Below, piece after piece: positions 28,386-31,062 of a stretch of 31,062 nt of DNA (its first letter is position 1; every line of letters starts with the position of its first letter). Where the stretch lies: assembly GCA_004431415.1 (NCBI GenBank), contig QPMI01000653.1, positions 1-31,062 of the forward strand. Reading direction: 5' to 3'. Origin of the DNA: Cyanophora paradoxa. Its lineage: Eukaryota; Glaucocystophyceae; Cyanophorales; Cyanophoraceae. Made by a program: the position numbers and the translations under genes. The notes under the pieces are model-generated. The model was not told the origin of the DNA, ran no database searches, and worked only from the letters and a program-made list of their open reading frames with translations.

Positions 28386-31062
28386 ATGGAACTTGCCGAG
28401 GGGCCGCTCTGCATCGCCGGGCCGAGGGGCGCCGCGGGGCCCGTCCCCGCGCCGAAGCGCGCCAGGGACGGGGCGGCGGCGCCGGCGGGCGTCGCCCCCC
28501 CCGCGCGCAGCCCTCGGTGCCGCCCGCCTCGGACGTCGACCCTGCCAGCGCCGCCCTCTTTGTCAAGATCGGGCGCCCGGGGCGCGCAGGACGCCATCTA
28601 CCGCACCTCGTGGCGGCGGTCCCCTCGACGCCTCGCCGGCGTGCAGGGCGCCCCGTCGGCGTCCCGCCCCCGCAACGTCGCCCAAGTCTGCCTCCAGCCG
28701 GCCGTCCGGCTGCGCGACGGACGCGCCGCCAAGCTCGCCTTTCTGGGCGCCTTTGACCTGGACGTGCACGTCGAGGTGCCGGCCGAGGTCTGCGAGGGGG
28801 CGGTGGGCGACGCGCAGCGGGCCAGTGCAAGAAAGAGTACCTCTGCGGCGTCCTGGCCGAGGCGCGCACGCTGGGCGAGTACTGCCGCCGCCTCCCCGAC
28901 GTGGCCCGCGTCGCCCGCCTCGCCACGACCTCGCCGCCGCCTGCGAGGCGTCCGGCCTGCGCGCCCTCGTCGTCTTCAGCGGGCTCAAGGGGTTCCACGT
29001 CGTCGTGATGGAGCGCGAGCTGATCGCCCGCTCCGAGGCGCCCGCCTCTACGACGCCGAGGACCTGCGCCAGTGGGAGCTCAGGCGCGCCCGCGCCCGCG
29101 CCCGCTTCCCGGGCGACTGGAAGCGGGCCTCGCGGTCGGCCGGCACGCGCGCCGTGCCCGGCATGGTCGACAAGAGGCGGTCCTCGTGGCGCGGCGCCGA
29201 CGCCCCTCGCGGCCGTCGTGAGCCCTGGATGGAGCGCAAGCTCGGGCCCGCGTCACCGGCGCCCTGCTCGAGGCGGGGGCCGTGGACGTGAGCACTGGAA
29301 CCCGAACTGCGGGATGCGCGAGGACACGCACTACCACGGCTGGACGCTGCGCTACCCGGTGGCGATCGCCGACCGGACCGCCCTCGTCGATCCCGCCCGC
29401 GGCGACGCCGTCGACCTCTGCACGGCGCGGGCCGACCCCCGCCATCGTCGCCTGGAACCGCGACTTTCTACGCCTGGCTCCGCTCCGCCCTCGCCGAGGC
29501 CCTTCTTCCTCGACCTCCCGGCCCTCCCGCGCCCGCCGGCGCCGGCGCCGACCTCGCCCGCCGGCCGCCCCAAGCGAGAGGCAGAGGGCGCCGCGAAGAG
29601 GGCGGTCGGCCGCGCGGCCGCGGGCCCAAGCCCCCGCCGCGGCGCGCCGGGCGCGACCGACCCGGCCCCCCGCCGCGGCGCCGCGGTCGATCCGAGCGGG
29701 CCCGAGGTGCCGCCGGACCGCCTCCGCCTCGCCCGCGCCGTCTACCCCGCCGAGAGCGGCCGGGAGTGGGAGCGCCAGGGCGGCGAGGTCGAGGCCTACG
29801 TCTCGCGCCCCGCCGGCGGGCCTGCCTCCACGGGCGCGTCCACAGCAGCCAGAACACGCGCCTCGCCGTCGCCCCGTTTGGGGCGTGGGCGTGCTGGCGG
29901 GCTCCGCCCACTGCTTCAGCCTCGCGTGCGCCGAGCGGCCGCTGCGGGGCGCCCTCGCCTTTGCCGAGGGGCTCCCCGCCGCCGCCGCCCGAGGCCGCCG
30001 AGGCCCTCGGCCGCTGGCTCCCGCTCCTCTCCGAGGCGGCCAACGCCGCGATCGCCGCCGCCGCGCCGCCCGCGAGCTCCCGCCCCTCGTGCTCCCGGAC
30101 GCGGCGGCGGCGCCGTACCCGGCCCGCGCCGACCTGGGCACCGACACCGTCGAGTACGCGTCAAGGCCCCCTGCGCCCTCTGCGGCGACCGCCGCGGCCT
30201 CGTGCGCGTCGACGCCCTCGAGGGGACGGCCCGCGCCCACGCTGCGACGCCTGCGAGGAGGCCAAGGCGGCGGAGGCGGCGGCCGCCGCCGGCGCCCGGC
30301 TCGGGCCCGGGCCCGGGCCCAAAGCGGCGCCCGAGGTCCGCCTGGGGCGCGCCTGGACCTCGTCGATCTCGGCGTGCAGCGGGCCGTGCACCGCGGCCAC
30401 CGTCGGCCCGCCGTCGCCGCCGGCCTCCTCCCCGCGTCGACGGGCCTGCTGGGGGCGACGGAGCCGCGGGCGACCAGCCGCCCATGTCGGCGGCGCGCCA
30501 GAAGTTCGTGGCGGGGCTGGCGCGCACCTGAGGAGCGGCTGGCGGCCCCCGCCGGCTCCCCCGACGGCCGACCCCCTGGAGGTGGGCGCCCGAGCAGGCG
30601 GCCTCTGGGCCGCGCGTCCGCTCCGAGCCTCGGGAGGCCGCTGGCGCCGCCGGCGGGGCGGCCCGACCTGGAGGCGGCGTGGCTGGGGATCGACGACGAC
30701 GCCGGGGGCGAGGGCCGAACCGGCGCTACGTCGACGGGGCGCGCATCTCCCGCGAGCTCGAGGGCCCCGAGGGGCAGGCGCGCACCCTCTTCCTGCGGGG
30801 GGGCATGGGGACGGCAAGACGCGCGCCTGCGTCTCGATCTCCCGCGCGATCGTGGCCGACCCGGCCGCTTCGGCGTCCGCTTCGCCGAGGGGCAGCGGCT
30901 CCATCCTCTACCTCGTCGCGGGGCGGCTGCACGCGCCCGAGATTCAGCGGGACCCCGAGTGGGCGACGGTGGCGCGGTGGGTCTCGTACGCGCGTGCGGG
31001 ACGGGGCGCCCGACGCCGCCGCGCTCCTCAGCACCGTCGAGTCGGTCCGGCGCTTCGACGGG
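28386..31062 (+). CDS. Archaeo-eukaryotic primase fused to a UL9-like helicase (partial, frame-disrupted)
   Basis: Starts MELAEGPLCIAGPRG at ATG 28386 and runs off the window. The primase part resembles PriS-type AEP enzymes: LGAFDLDVHVEVP (about 28744-28782) matches the metal-binding DxD strand, and VVFSGLKGFHVVV (about 28970-29010) matches the nucleotide-binding SG-xG-H strand. These enzymes make the RNA primer for DNA synthesis. Conserved-looking peptides continue (WNPNCGMREDTHYHGWTLRY). A zinc-ribbon-like element follows at about 30170-30255 (CALCGD, then CDAC). Near the end LFLRGGMGTGKTRACVSIS (about 30789-30840) is a Walker A motif of the type in herpes UL9/origin-binding-like SF2 helicases, then ILYLVAGRLHAPEI. 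At least eight frame changes lie between, most near C or G runs. The assignment rests on these motifs; the helicase is only started here. The alternative is that primase and helicase are two separate genes. Confidence 0.7.

Noticed and set aside
27541-30531. Plus-strand frame of 996 codons
   Set aside because: Its first part is antisense to the RING gene; only parts of it after about 28.7 kb coincide with primase motifs.
1-31062. A high-GC bacterial genome such as an actinomycete
   Set aside because: GT-AG introns, TATA boxes, a histone H3, F-box and RING proteins rule this out.

Overview
The window looks like a GC-rich (roughly three quarters G+C by eye) stretch of a large eukaryotic DNA virus of a protist, or an endogenous copy of one in a eukaryotic genome. 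The reasons are: short GT-AG introns of about 45-125 nt in several genes; eukaryote-type TATA boxes 70-110 bp before start codons; a histone H3 gene; two F-box/zinc proteins of the kind expanded in pandoraviruses; a primase-helicase with a UL9-like helicase motif; and a RING finger protein. No bacterial operons, Shine-Dalgarno sites or ribosomal genes are seen. The species cannot be named from the sequence.

Layout: 1-1587, end of an unrecognised gene. 1.8-6.8 kb, a satellite-like region of about 28 units sharing a ~33-bp core, in two subfamilies and both orientations. 7.07-9.38 kb, a zinc-ribbon protein gene. 9.4-10.9 kb, a lower-GC island holding a six-exon histone H3 gene on the minus strand. 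12.0-16.9 kb, one long multi-exon gene joining a Ulp1/adenain-type cysteine protease, a lambda-type tyrosine recombinase, a C2H2 zinc finger and an AT-hook. 17.1-17.6 kb, a GIY-YIG endonuclease. 19.2-20.8 kb, an acidic coiled-coil protein with a possible membrane segment. 21.1-23.6 kb, two paralogous F-box/zinc genes. 24.6-26.2 kb, two small unrecognised genes. 26.65-27.2 kb, a second repeat cluster that mirrors the first in inverted order. 27.3-31.06 kb, a divergent pair: a RING finger gene (minus) and a primase-helicase gene (plus) that runs off the window.

Two promoter types recur. Five promoter regions combine the palindrome CGGGATTCCCG (or its complement CGGGAATCCCG) with a TATA-like ATAAAAGG box. 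The zinc-ribbon and protease-recombinase genes instead use CATATATAGG. This could mean two expression classes.

Nearly all long genes are broken by single-base frame changes, often at G, C or A runs, while the flanking reading frames still show conserved motifs. Uncorrected homopolymer errors in a long-read assembly are the simplest explanation; gene decay in an endogenous copy is the alternative. CDS limits below therefore span several frames.

The most notable items are the protease-recombinase fusion, the spliced divergent histone H3, and the mirrored repeat clusters enclosing both.
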